9,140 nucleotides of DNA, from NCBI GenBank assembly GCA_003554345.1, contig PWGE01000445.1, positions 1-9,140 on the forward strand. The letters are read 5' to 3'. Below are positions 1-6,570 of the stretch, one piece after another. The notes beneath the pieces are model-generated. The model worked only from the letters and a program-made list of their open reading frames with translations, was not told the DNA's origin and did not search any database. The stretch is from Candidatus Sumerlaeota bacterium. Lineage in GTDB: Bacteria; Sumerlaeota; T1SED10-198M. The number at the start of each line of letters is the position of its first letter. Position 1 is the stretch's first letter. The translations under genes and the position numbers were made by a program.

Positions 1-1
1 C

Positions 2-382
2 AACTCTTCCTTCCAGACATGGACCTCCTGGCAAAATGTACGGTTTATTGACTCCTCTTCGGAAGAGCGTCTGATACATGACGATTCTTCCATCGTGCTG
101 GATAATGAAGAGTTTAAAACATTGCTTGATCTTCACGGAAAGACAGTAGAAGATGGAGTAAATGATACCGACTACTTTCTCCATCAGGCTTATGTGAGGG
201 AAGTAAAACGTGTTTTAATAATTCATGGCGAAGGCTCAGGAAAGCTGCGACAGGCTATTCGAAATCACCTTGAAAACAGCCACCTTGTGAAATATTATGA
301 GTATGCCCACCCCAATCTTGGAGGTACTGGTGTCACAGTTGTCTATCTCGAATATGAGGAGAATACTTTTGAAAATAGGTGA
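2..382 (+). CDS. mutS2: MutS2-like protein, C-terminal Smr domain (5' end outside window)
   Basis: The reading frame is open from base 2 to the TGA at 380-382, so this is the end of a longer gene; a GTG at 95 is only an internal codon. The last ~90 residues form a Smr domain: an LDLHGKT motif near base 130 and the HGEGSGKLR motif near 224-250, then the closing GGTGVTVV strand. These are the DLHG and HGxGxGxLR signatures of Smr nucleases. In MutS2 this domain follows a MutS-like ATPase core and acts on branched DNA or on collided ribosomes. The spacing to the C-terminus and the NLGGTGVTVVYL ending fit MutS2 well. A free-standing Smr protein cannot be excluded because the ATPase part would lie upstream. 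The gene overlaps the next by 14 bases. Confidence 0.85.
   Translation, partial: NSSFQTWTSWQNVRFIDSSSEERLIHDDSSIVLDNEEFKTLLDLHGKTVEDGVNDTDYFLHQAYVREVKRVLIIHGEGSGKLRQAIRNHLENSHLVKYYEYAHPNLGGTGVTVVYLEYEENTFENR
357..362 (+). promoter_or_regulatory. Ribosome binding site deciding a TTG start
   Basis: AGGAGA lies six bases before TTG 369, inside the end of the mutS2-like frame. It overlaps the alternative ATG at 354, which has no comparable site upstream. The protein that starts at TTG begins directly with the conserved KIGELL of the MshEN fold, which supports TTG over ATG 354 or the more distal ATG 297. Confidence 0.7.
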
Positions 383-1205
383 ACTACTCATTGCAAACAA
401 GGTTATCACCAAAGACCAGTTACTCAACGCTATAATTCATCAGACCAGGACCGGCAAAAAATTAGGTGAAGCACTGGTTGCCCTTAAATACTGCACGTAT
501 CAGGAAATCGCCAGGGCCCTCTGCAAACAATTACGCTTACCATACGTAGATTTAGAAACCAGGGACATTCCCCATTCCCTTTTTTATACCATACCTCACC
601 AGCTTATGGTCAAATACCGTTTCATTCCCTTTGCCTGCCGTAAACAGCTTACCCGACGCCCTTTACTCTCCATTGCCATGGCCGATCCCAATAATATTCT
701 GGCTTTAGACGAATTGCGGCTACAAACACAATGTGAACTCAAAGTATATATCACGGAAGAATACAAAATCGACTCTCTTTTGCACAGGATCAGCACTCTC
801 CCTCCCTTAGAGTTTGAAACTACATACACTATGGAAAATATTGCCCGACAAATGCTTGTTCTGAATGCCATTACAGCTTACCTGGCAGTTCACAAGCAAT
901 TTACCATTGCTAAAAACGAAAAAGTGAGAACCATGGGTTCTTCACAGGAAGAATTCTTATCACACTGGCCTGTTATTGAAGAAAAAGATCTCAAAAGAAT
1001 AGCAAAAGAATGTTTTGATCTTCTTGAATTAACAAGATTACCCCAAAAAGGGCCAATAAGCACCACCTACGAACTGAAAAAGCTGGCTTATTTTAAGGTT
1101 CACCTGAAATCATTACAACCCCCCAAAAAACAGAATTCAGATAAACCTGCATTTAGTAAGATGCAGATGACCATTATTAAAATGGGACCGGCTCCCAACA
1201 GGTAA
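369..1205 (+). CDS. Stand-alone MshEN (GspE/PilB N-terminal) domain protein, predicted c-di-GMP binder
   Basis: A 278-residue protein from TTG 369. Residues 2-25 and 31-54 are two 24-residue repeats with the MshEN consensus (basic-hydrophobic-G at positions 1-3, hydrophobic at 6, 17 and 21, Gln at 24), separated by exactly five residues (TRTGK). In MshE-type ATPases this tandem binds cyclic di-GMP. Residues 55-141 complete a T2SSE_N domain, including LRLPYVDL and the AMADPNNILALDEL stretch. Residues about 160-273 show no Walker A or B motif. Their strand and helix pattern, ending in YFKVHLKSL and MTIIKMGP, recalls the PAS-like N2 domain of PilT/GspE ATPases, but this is my inference. The RecA-like ATPase domain is absent: the stop is followed five bases later by holB. 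Known relatives regulate type IV pili or type II secretion. Here it may be a receptor or adaptor; the partner is unknown. Confidence 0.85.
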   Translation: MKIGELLIANKVITKDQLLNAIIHQTRTGKKLGEALVALKYCTYQEIARALCKQLRLPYVDLETRDIPHSLFYTIPHQLMVKYRFIPFACRKQLTRRPLLSIAMADPNNILALDELRLQTQCELKVYITEEYKIDSLLHRISTLPPLEFETTYTMENIARQMLVLNAITAYLAVHKQFTIAKNEKVRTMGSSQEEFLSHWPVIEEKDLKRIAKECFDLLELTRLPQKGPISTTYELKKLAYFKVHLKSLQPPKKQNSDKPAFSKMQMTIIKMGPAPNR

Positions 1206-1210
1206 AATAT

Positions 1211-2200
1211 ATGAAATCAACTATTAAAGGACATCAAGGAGTTAAAAATTTTTTGGAAAAAATTCTTATGGGCAAAGTTCCTTTTCCTTCCGCACTATTA
1301 CTGGAAGGACCCCCTGGTATCGGGAAAAGAACCTTATCCCGGGAATTTTTCCTTAACCTCTACTGCCGGCGAGAAACGTCTCATTATTGTGGAGAATGTC
1401 ACTCGTGCAAAGCAATACATTCTCACACCTTCCCTGATATATACAGGTTCCCCGAAGAAGAAACTATAAAAATCCAGCAAATCAGGGAAATGAAAGACTA
1501 TTACGTCACACCTCCTGTAGAAAGTAACTGGAAAGTTGTATATATTCCTTCCCTGGAAAATATGACCATCAATGCCTCAAACAGCTTTTTAAAGATGCTT
1601 GAAGAACCCCCATCATATTTGAGAATTTTCGCCACTACAAATTATGCCGGTCAAATTTTGCCAACCATTCTTTCTCGTTTCATGCAAATCCCCCTCACAA
1701 CACCATCCTGGTCGGATTTTAAAGCGTTCTGTCGAGATTCACTGCCGCATATACCTGAAAAATATTATCAATTATTATTTTACATGTCTCATTCTTCTCC
1801 TGCTTATGCTCTTAAAATAAGTAAAGAACAGGGTTTTCTTACGATAAGAGACAAATGTCTTGAAGGTTTGATACAACTTTCTCAGAAAGAAGAAGCAGGT
1901 CCCCTTTATAATGCCCTTAACTATGCAGTTGAACATAATATGGAAAGAAACTTCTTTCCAACCATTCTTTTTTTAATAAGAGATCTCATTTACATTCAAC
2001 TTAATTTAAAAGAGTTTGTTGTGAACAGAGATATTTACGATAAAATAATGTCCCTGGATAAAGAAAAGAACGTGTCTTTCTTATGGGATCTTGCTGATAC
2101 ATTTTACGAAAAATTATCTGTGCAAAAGAAATTTTACGATCAATTTTTATGGAATGAGTATTTACTATGGAAAATAATGAAACTAAGAAAAAGTCAATAA
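1211..2200 (+). CDS. holB: DNA polymerase III subunit delta' (clamp loader)
   Basis: A 329-residue AAA+ protein of the clamp loader, which opens and loads the sliding clamp at primed DNA. Walker A is GPPGIGKRT at residues 33-41. Four cysteines (C52, C60, C63, C66) form the usual zinc module of DnaX/HolB. The Walker B region is degenerate (VVYIPSLEN, 109-117, with no DE pair), followed by NSFLKMLEEPP at 124-134, the characteristic delta' layout. The sensor motif reads SRF (155-157) where SRC is usual. The C-terminal third is weakly conserved, as expected for the collar domain. ATG 1211 has AGG eight bases upstream, overlapping the previous stop. The end overlaps ricT by 34 bases. Order holB-ricT is common in bacteria, which supports both calls. 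Confidence 0.92.
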   Translation: MKSTIKGHQGVKNFLEKILMGKVPFPSALLLEGPPGIGKRTLSREFFLNLYCRRETSHYCGECHSCKAIHSHTFPDIYRFPEEETIKIQQIREMKDYYVTPPVESNWKVVYIPSLENMTINASNSFLKMLEEPPSYLRIFATTNYAGQILPTILSRFMQIPLTTPSWSDFKAFCRDSLPHIPEKYYQLLFYMSHSSPAYALKISKEQGFLTIRDKCLEGLIQLSQKEEAGPLYNALNYAVEHNMERNFFPTILFLIRDLIYIQLNLKEFVVNRDIYDKIMSLDKEKNVSFLWDLADTFYEKLSVQKKFYDQFLWNEYLLWKIMKLRKSQ

Positions 2201-3141
2201 ATACATACAAGGTCTGTTTTAAAAAATACGGCAACATATCCCGATCCATATTGTCAGAGGACTTTGATAAAGATGAGAGGCATAAACTCAAAAAAGGTGC
2301 TATTGTTGTTATTCAAACAGAGCAGGGATTGGAATTAGGATTCATCGTTAACATAGAAAAGTATCCTGATGCTTCACTTCTGCCTGCCGATATCATGAAA
2401 GTCATCCGGGTGGCAAACCAGAAAGAAGTGAACGATTTTTATAAAATCAAATATAAAGAGAAAAAGGCTTTAAAAACTGCCCGCGACAAAATCAAAGAGC
2501 ACAATCTCAATATGGCAATTATTGATGTAAAGTATGTGTATGATGCCAACAAGACTATCTTTTATTTTTGTGCTCCCAACCGGGTAGATTTCCGTGAACT
2601 GGTCAGAGATCTGGCACGCAAAATAAGAACAAAGATTGAGCTATGGCAGATAGGTGTAAAAGATGCTGCCAAGAAGATCGGCGGTTGTGGATTATGCGGC
2701 ATGCAAACCTGCTGTAGCCGTTTCCTGAGCTCATTCTGCCCCATTTCTATAAAAACCCCTAAAATTCAGGACATTGTTATATCTCCGGCCAATGTATCAG
2801 GTCCCTGCGGAAGACTCTTATGCTGTCTCCAGTATGAGGCAGACATGTATGAAGAGGGGCGTAAACATTTGCCGATGGTAGGTGAGGAAATAGAATACGA
2901 AGATACAGAATGGGAGGTTTCAGATAGAAATATACCTCTTCAAACGGTTACCATTGTAAGAAATGAAAATGGTGAAGAACAATCCAGGACCATAAAAGGG
3001 ACAGAGGTTAAACGCATTCGCCCCTTACAGGATTCTGTTCTTGAAAACAAAGAACAGTCCGCCTCTTCATGCAGATCAAATAGATCCCACAATGAAAAGA
3101 ATCAACAGGAAGACACTTCAGCAACAGATGATATAGATTAA
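2167..3141 (+). CDS. ricT: RicT / PSP1 family protein (YaaT-like)
   Basis: A 324-residue PSP1-domain protein. Residues 172-183 (GGCGLCGMQTCC), then RFLSSF and CPISIKTPKIQ, and VSGPCGRLLCCLQYE at 210-224 are the hallmark of RicT. In Bacillus subtilis RicT joins RicA and RicF in an iron-sulfur-containing Y-complex that assists RNase Y cleavage and affects development. Cysteines 174, 177, 182, 183, 191, 214, 219 and 220 are candidate cluster ligands. The start is forced: an in-frame stop lies at 2155-2157 and ATG 2167 is the only start codon before the conserved region, so the 34-base overlap with holB is real. A GGAATGAG stretch at 2151-2158 may serve as ribosome site. The last ~35 residues are polar, low-complexity and probably disordered. 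No ricA or ricF is in the window. Confidence 0.93.
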   Translation: MENNETKKKSINTYKVCFKKYGNISRSILSEDFDKDERHKLKKGAIVVIQTEQGLELGFIVNIEKYPDASLLPADIMKVIRVANQKEVNDFYKIKYKEKKALKTARDKIKEHNLNMAIIDVKYVYDANKTIFYFCAPNRVDFRELVRDLARKIRTKIELWQIGVKDAAKKIGGCGLCGMQTCCSRFLSSFCPISIKTPKIQDIVISPANVSGPCGRLLCCLQYEADMYEEGRKHLPMVGEEIEYEDTEWEVSDRNIPLQTVTIVRNENGEEQSRTIKGTEVKRIRPLQDSVLENKEQSASSCRSNRSHNEKNQQEDTSATDDID

Positions 3142-3146
3142 ATTTC

Positions 3147-3989
3147 ATGAAAAGCTTATTAACTTCATTCATTAACCTCAATCTTTCCCGGCGTTTTATT
3201 ATCAAGAATTTTGTAAAACGTGACCTGCGTGTAAAATACCGACAATCTGTTCTGGGATTTTTCTGGACTTTCCTTAAACCTCTATGCATTTTTCTTATCA
3301 TAAATTTTATTTTTTCTTTATTCTTCAGGTTCGAAGTAGAAACCCGTTATTCTTTCTTTCTTCTTATCTCTCTTTTCCCCTGGCTTTTTTTTCAGGGAGC
3401 CCTATCAGAAGGGACCTTTTCCATTCTTTCTAACAGTAACCTCATAAAAAAAGTGGCTTTTCCCCGGGAAATTATCCCCACTTCTTTTTGTTTATCCAGT
3501 TTCATCCATTTTTTATTGTCTTATAGTGTTATTTTACTTCTTGTTCTTGTGGTCACTCAGAATGCTACCCTTCGTATACTTGCTATTATTCCCTTTTTGC
3601 TTCTTTTATTCCTTCTCACCGTGGGTCTTAGTCTCCTCTTAGCACCGCTGAATGTTTTTTTTCGTGATGTTGGTCACAGTCTGGAAGTTTTCCTTATGCT
3701 TCTTTTCTATGTGACTCCCATTTTCTATCCTCTGGATCTGGTGTATCGGGAAATGCAAAACCAAAACTGGCCGGAAATACTATTTTATATTTATATCTCT
3801 AATCCCCTCACCTATATTATTACCTCTCTGCGTATGTCTGTATTATACCCCCAGGACCCCTTTATTGAACTGGGAACCACACCCTATTTTCTCTATTCTT
3901 GTTTTTCCATTGGTCTGATATTTCTGATTTTTTATGCGGGTATATTTGTTTTCCAAAAAGTAGAAAGCCAGATGCTTGATGCGTTATAA
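3147..3989 (+). CDS. ABC-2 type exporter permease, Wzm/TagG-like
   Basis: A 280-residue inner-membrane protein with about six hydrophobic spans (roughly residues 46-60, 70-86, 112-137, 141-167, 176-196, 250-270). The N-terminal cytoplasmic segment VKRDLRVKYRQSVLGFFW (23-40) and the LIKKVAFPREIIP loop (99-111) are signatures of the permeases that export O-antigen, teichoic acid or other polysaccharides. Such permeases work as dimers with a nucleotide-binding subunit (Wzt/TagH), which is not next to it here: ricT lies five bases upstream and a lipoprotein gene overlaps its end by 11 bases. I see no good ribosome site before ATG 3147, so translation may be coupled to ricT. The substrate cannot be read from the sequence; a surface glycan is likely from family knowledge. 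Confidence 0.88.
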   Translation: MKSLLTSFINLNLSRRFIIKNFVKRDLRVKYRQSVLGFFWTFLKPLCIFLIINFIFSLFFRFEVETRYSFFLLISLFPWLFFQGALSEGTFSILSNSNLIKKVAFPREIIPTSFCLSSFIHFLLSYSVILLLVLVVTQNATLRILAIIPFLLLLFLLTVGLSLLLAPLNVFFRDVGHSLEVFLMLLFYVTPIFYPLDLVYREMQNQNWPEILFYIYISNPLTYIITSLRMSVLYPQDPFIELGTTPYFLYSCFSIGLIFLIFYAGIFVFQKVESQMLDAL

Positions 3990-4635
3990 AATCTTTTATC
4001 ACCTCTTTTTTATCAGTACTTTTCTCTTGACTGTAGTATTTTTGACGGCCTGTTCACCGCCTCTTTTCCACCGGAAAACTCCTCCCTACAGAGCAGTGGA
4101 ATGGCAGAATACATACTGGTCAGCGCACGGATCCTGGTCTACAGAAGACGAAGAGCTATTCCTGGATTATACCTGGGAAGAGGCCAATTATTTTCTTCAG
4201 GTTAAACCCCCTTTCACTTTTAATGAGGGCATTATAACCTTTGCCATTGATGTCCATAAAACTGTTGATTGTGGTTTTCTCTTCGGTATCGAAGAACCCC
4301 CCACCGCTTTCCCTTATATACCTGACAAAGCTATGGTTTTTGTAGTACGTAACCGGGATATATATTTCAATCAGCGCCTTGATAATCAGTGGCAGACACC
4401 AACTGCTGAAAAAGAAATTCCCGACCTGACACATAAACGCATCCAGGTGGTTTTACACATCAAGAATAAAGAAGCCAGAGCCTTCCTTTATAATCGCGAA
4501 ACAGGTGCCCTTATCACCACTACTACCACAAAACTTCCCGATAAGCCATATGGCGGTATTGGTTTTTATGCTTATATAGAGCAGGATATTCATACCACCA
4601 TCCACTCACTGGAAATCATTGATGAAAATTTTTGA
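3979..4635 (+). CDS. Lipoprotein, unknown function, probable beta-sandwich domain
   Basis: A 218-residue protein from ATG 3979 (TTG 3976 directly precedes it). A short basic start, a hydrophobic stretch (residues 5-21) and the lipobox LTAC ending at Cys25 predict cleavage and lipidation; Ser at +2 would favour the outer membrane under the enterobacterial Lol rule, if that applies. The mature part alternates short beta-like segments with few helices: FNEGIITFAIDV, KAMVFVVRNRDIYFN, RIQVVLHIKN and GGIGFYAY. This pattern resembles concanavalin A-like or LamG/DUF1080-type jelly rolls, in which the last Gly-rich strand is typical, but no catalytic motif is recognised. It overlaps the permease by 11 bases and cca by 14, so it is embedded in the operon. 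A role at the cell surface alongside the permease is a guess. Confidence 0.85.
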   Translation: MRYKIFYHLFFISTFLLTVVFLTACSPPLFHRKTPPYRAVEWQNTYWSAHGSWSTEDEELFLDYTWEEANYFLQVKPPFTFNEGIITFAIDVHKTVDCGFLFGIEEPPTAFPYIPDKAMVFVVRNRDIYFNQRLDNQWQTPTAEKEIPDLTHKRIQVVLHIKNKEARAFLYNRETGALITTTTTKLPDKPYGGIGFYAYIEQDIHTTIHSLEIIDENF

Positions 4636-5971
4636 GCAAAAAAAGGGACAATATGCCCTGCACATTTTAGAAGAACTCAGAAAAGCGAATTTTGAAGCGT
4701 ACCTGGTAGGAGGTTGTGTCCGTGACTATCTGCTTGGATTGCCCATAACAGAATATGATATAACAACCAATGCGCCACCGGCAGCAATCGAAAAACTTTT
4801 TCCTCATACCGTTCCCGTAGGAATAAAGTTTGGAGTGGTACTGGTCATATATGAAAAGTACCAGTATGAAGTAGCCACTTACCGAAGTGAAAGTAATTAT
4901 GCAGACGGTCGACATCCTGAAAAAGTCGCCTTTTCAAATCGCAAAGCAGACGCTCATCGCCGTGATTTCACAATCAACGCTCTTTACTGGGACCCTTTTA
5001 CAAAGACAATCATAGATGATGTAGGAGGAAGAAAAGACCTTGAAGAAGGAATAATAAGAGCCATCAATGATCCTTTCCGCCGATTTCAGGAAGATTATCT
5101 GCGTATGTTACGTGCCATTCGTTTTTACGCTTATCTGTATGATCTTGATTTTTCGCTGGAAAAACGAACCATCCAGGCTGTTAAAAAACTGGCTCCTCAT
5201 ATAACGCAAATAAGTCCGGAAAGACACAGGGAAGAATTAAATAAAATGCTTACCGGCCCTCACCCTGAAAAAGCTATAAAAAAAATGCAGGAGACAGGTC
5301 TTCTTCAACCCCTCCTACCGGAAGTAAGTCAACTGGAGGGCGTCCCGCAACCACCTCAATTTCACCCTGAAGGTGATGTTTTTCAACACACCTTATTAAC
5401 TCTGTATCATCTCAAACCTGCTCCCTCTCTGGATGCAGCCTGGGCTGCACTACTCCATGATATCGGAAAACCTCTGACCATTAAAAAGGGAGGCGACCGG
5501 ATTCGTTTTAATAATCACTGCCAGGTGGGTGCAACTATGGCAGAAAATGTTCTCAAGCGTCTACGCTTTTCAAAGCAACAAATCTGCCACATTGTAAAAA
5601 TCATCAGGCATCATATGGAATTTATCAATGTACCTCATATGCGTGTTGCTCGCTTGAAGAAACTTCTTTCTCGTCCCACCATAGAGGATGAAATTGCTGT
5701 GCACCGTGCAGATTGCCTGGCAAGTCACAAAAAGTTAGATACCTACGAATATTTACTTGCCAGGAAAAAAGAATTGAATGAGAAGGAGGTCAAGCCACCC
5801 CCTTTAATTAATGGTAATGACCTGAAGAACTGGGGTTTTAACCCCGGCCCGATCTTTAAAGATATTCTTAACAATGTGTATGAAGCCCAGTTAGAAAATA
5901 TGATAGAAACGAAAGAAGAAGCTAAAGATTTTGTGCTGACTCATTATAAGAAGAAACAACAATCACGATGA
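4622..5971 (+). CDS. cca: CCA-adding tRNA nucleotidyltransferase (class II) with HD domain
   Basis: A 449-residue enzyme that builds or repairs the 3' CCA of tRNA. In order: VGGCVRD (29-35); the metal-binding motif EYD (44-46), where D-x-D is expected; EVATYR (83-88); RRDFTINAL (113-121); GGRKDLEEG (135-143); and the EDxxR motif (157-161) followed by RAIRF, which matches the template-like region of class II enzymes. An HD domain follows: EGDVFQHTLL (H256) and LLHDIGKP (H279, D280), linked in E. coli Cca to phosphohydrolase activity. Length suits a full CCA enzyme rather than a plain poly(A) polymerase, though A- or CC-adding variants cannot be excluded. ATG 4622 is preceded by GGAAA about eight bases upstream. 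The stop overlaps the next start as ATGA. The Glu44 substitution is discussed in the findings. Confidence 0.93.
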   Translation: MKIFEQKKGQYALHILEELRKANFEAYLVGGCVRDYLLGLPITEYDITTNAPPAAIEKLFPHTVPVGIKFGVVLVIYEKYQYEVATYRSESNYADGRHPEKVAFSNRKADAHRRDFTINALYWDPFTKTIIDDVGGRKDLEEGIIRAINDPFRRFQEDYLRMLRAIRFYAYLYDLDFSLEKRTIQAVKKLAPHITQISPERHREELNKMLTGPHPEKAIKKMQETGLLQPLLPEVSQLEGVPQPPQFHPEGDVFQHTLLTLYHLKPAPSLDAAWAALLHDIGKPLTIKKGGDRIRFNNHCQVGATMAENVLKRLRFSKQQICHIVKIIRHHMEFINVPHMRVARLKKLLSRPTIEDEIAVHRADCLASHKKLDTYEYLLARKKELNEKEVKPPPLINGNDLKNWGFNPGPIFKDILNNVYEAQLENMIETKEEAKDFVLTHYKKKQQSR

Positions 5972-6570
5972 AAAGTTTTTCCAGGAAAATAAGCGTAATA
6001 CTCGGAGCCTTCCTTTTTCTGGTAGTGTTTCTGAGTATTGGGTTCTTTTTGCCCCCCACCATTGATTTGCCCGTCCTCCCTTCCAATGATAATATAGAAG
6101 CAAAAATACGTCATCGCATTGCCGACATCTTGCATAAAGGAGGACATAACACTATTCAGCTCAATCAGGATGAACTTAACATCCTGGTTAATCAAAATTT
6201 GCATCGGGTAGAAGAGCATCTTCCCTCTTTTCTCAATCTGCACAACATTTATGTTATACCTCAATCTGATACTCTCACCACCGTTGCACATGTCTCTCTA
6301 TTAAGAGGAATACCTTTATACCTTACTCTGGATTTATCTCTTTATATTGCAGGACATGAAATGCTTGTTTCACAACAATCATTTTTCATAGGCAGAAACC
6401 GAATGGATCGATTTTTTCTTTCTGAAGATGGAGAGGGAATACTTTCCCCTCATCGAGAAGAAACTTTTTATACCATCAACACCAACGATTACCAGGTAAA
6501 CATAAAGTTGCTTGAGGTAAGGATCGAGGATAAGAAACTTACTTTTGACGTTCGCTGTACCGTGAGATAA
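5968..6570 (+). CDS. Membrane-anchored protein, YpmS/DUF2140-like pattern
   Basis: A 200-residue protein whose ATG overlaps the cca stop (ATGA), so it is translationally coupled. Residues 8-28 form one hydrophobic helix after a basic start (KSFSRK), with no lipobox, giving an N-in anchored protein with about 170 residues outside the membrane. The exposed part has an IQLNQDELNILVNQ segment (63-76), then repeated beta-like strands (VAHVSLLRGIPLYLTLDLSL) and a final DYQVNIKLLEVRIEDKKLTF stretch. The order 'ELN helix, then amphipathic strands' recalls YpmS/DUF2140 proteins, whose function is poorly known; the match is by eye and weak. It ends inside the opposing flippase gene. I cannot assign a function. 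Confidence 0.82.
   Translation: MKSFSRKISVILGAFLFLVVFLSIGFFLPPTIDLPVLPSNDNIEAKIRHRIADILHKGGHNTIQLNQDELNILVNQNLHRVEEHLPSFLNLHNIYVIPQSDTLTTVAHVSLLRGIPLYLTLDLSLYIAGHEMLVSQQSFFIGRNRMDRFFLSEDGEGILSPHREETFYTINTNDYQVNIKLLEVRIEDKKLTFDVRCTVR
6539..6570. other. Tail-to-tail overlap of convergent genes
   Basis: The plus-strand operon ends with TAA at 6568-6570 while the minus-strand flippase ends with TAA at 6539-6541, so the final ten codons or so of each are read from both strands. I find no GC-rich stem with a T-run on either side, so transcripts from each block probably run some distance into the other or end by a factor-dependent route. Confidence 0.9.

Noticed and set aside
297-368. Longer start (ATG 297 or ATG 354) for the MshEN protein
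   Set aside because: The extra residues fall inside the mutS2-like frame and match nothing, and the AGGAGA site is correctly spaced only for TTG 369.
95-382. Small independent Smr gene starting at GTG 95
   Set aside because: The frame stays open back to base 2 and I see no clear ribosome site, so it reads as the end of a longer protein.
1211-2200. DnaX (tau/gamma) instead of HolB
   Set aside because: The Walker B acidic pair is missing, the protein is too short, and the ricT neighbour favours delta'.
2562-2744. Minus-strand cysteine-bearing open frame opposite ricT
   Set aside because: It is a mirror of the conserved RicT motif region and has no support of its own.
3300-3660. T-rich runs in the permease gene as possible terminators or promoters
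   Set aside because: They are explained by Phe and Leu codons of membrane spans and lack a GC-rich stem.
5944-6291. Minus-strand open frame of 115 codons opposite the YpmS-like gene
   Set aside because: It lies antisense to a well-placed operon gene, has no recognisable motif and looks like a chance frame.
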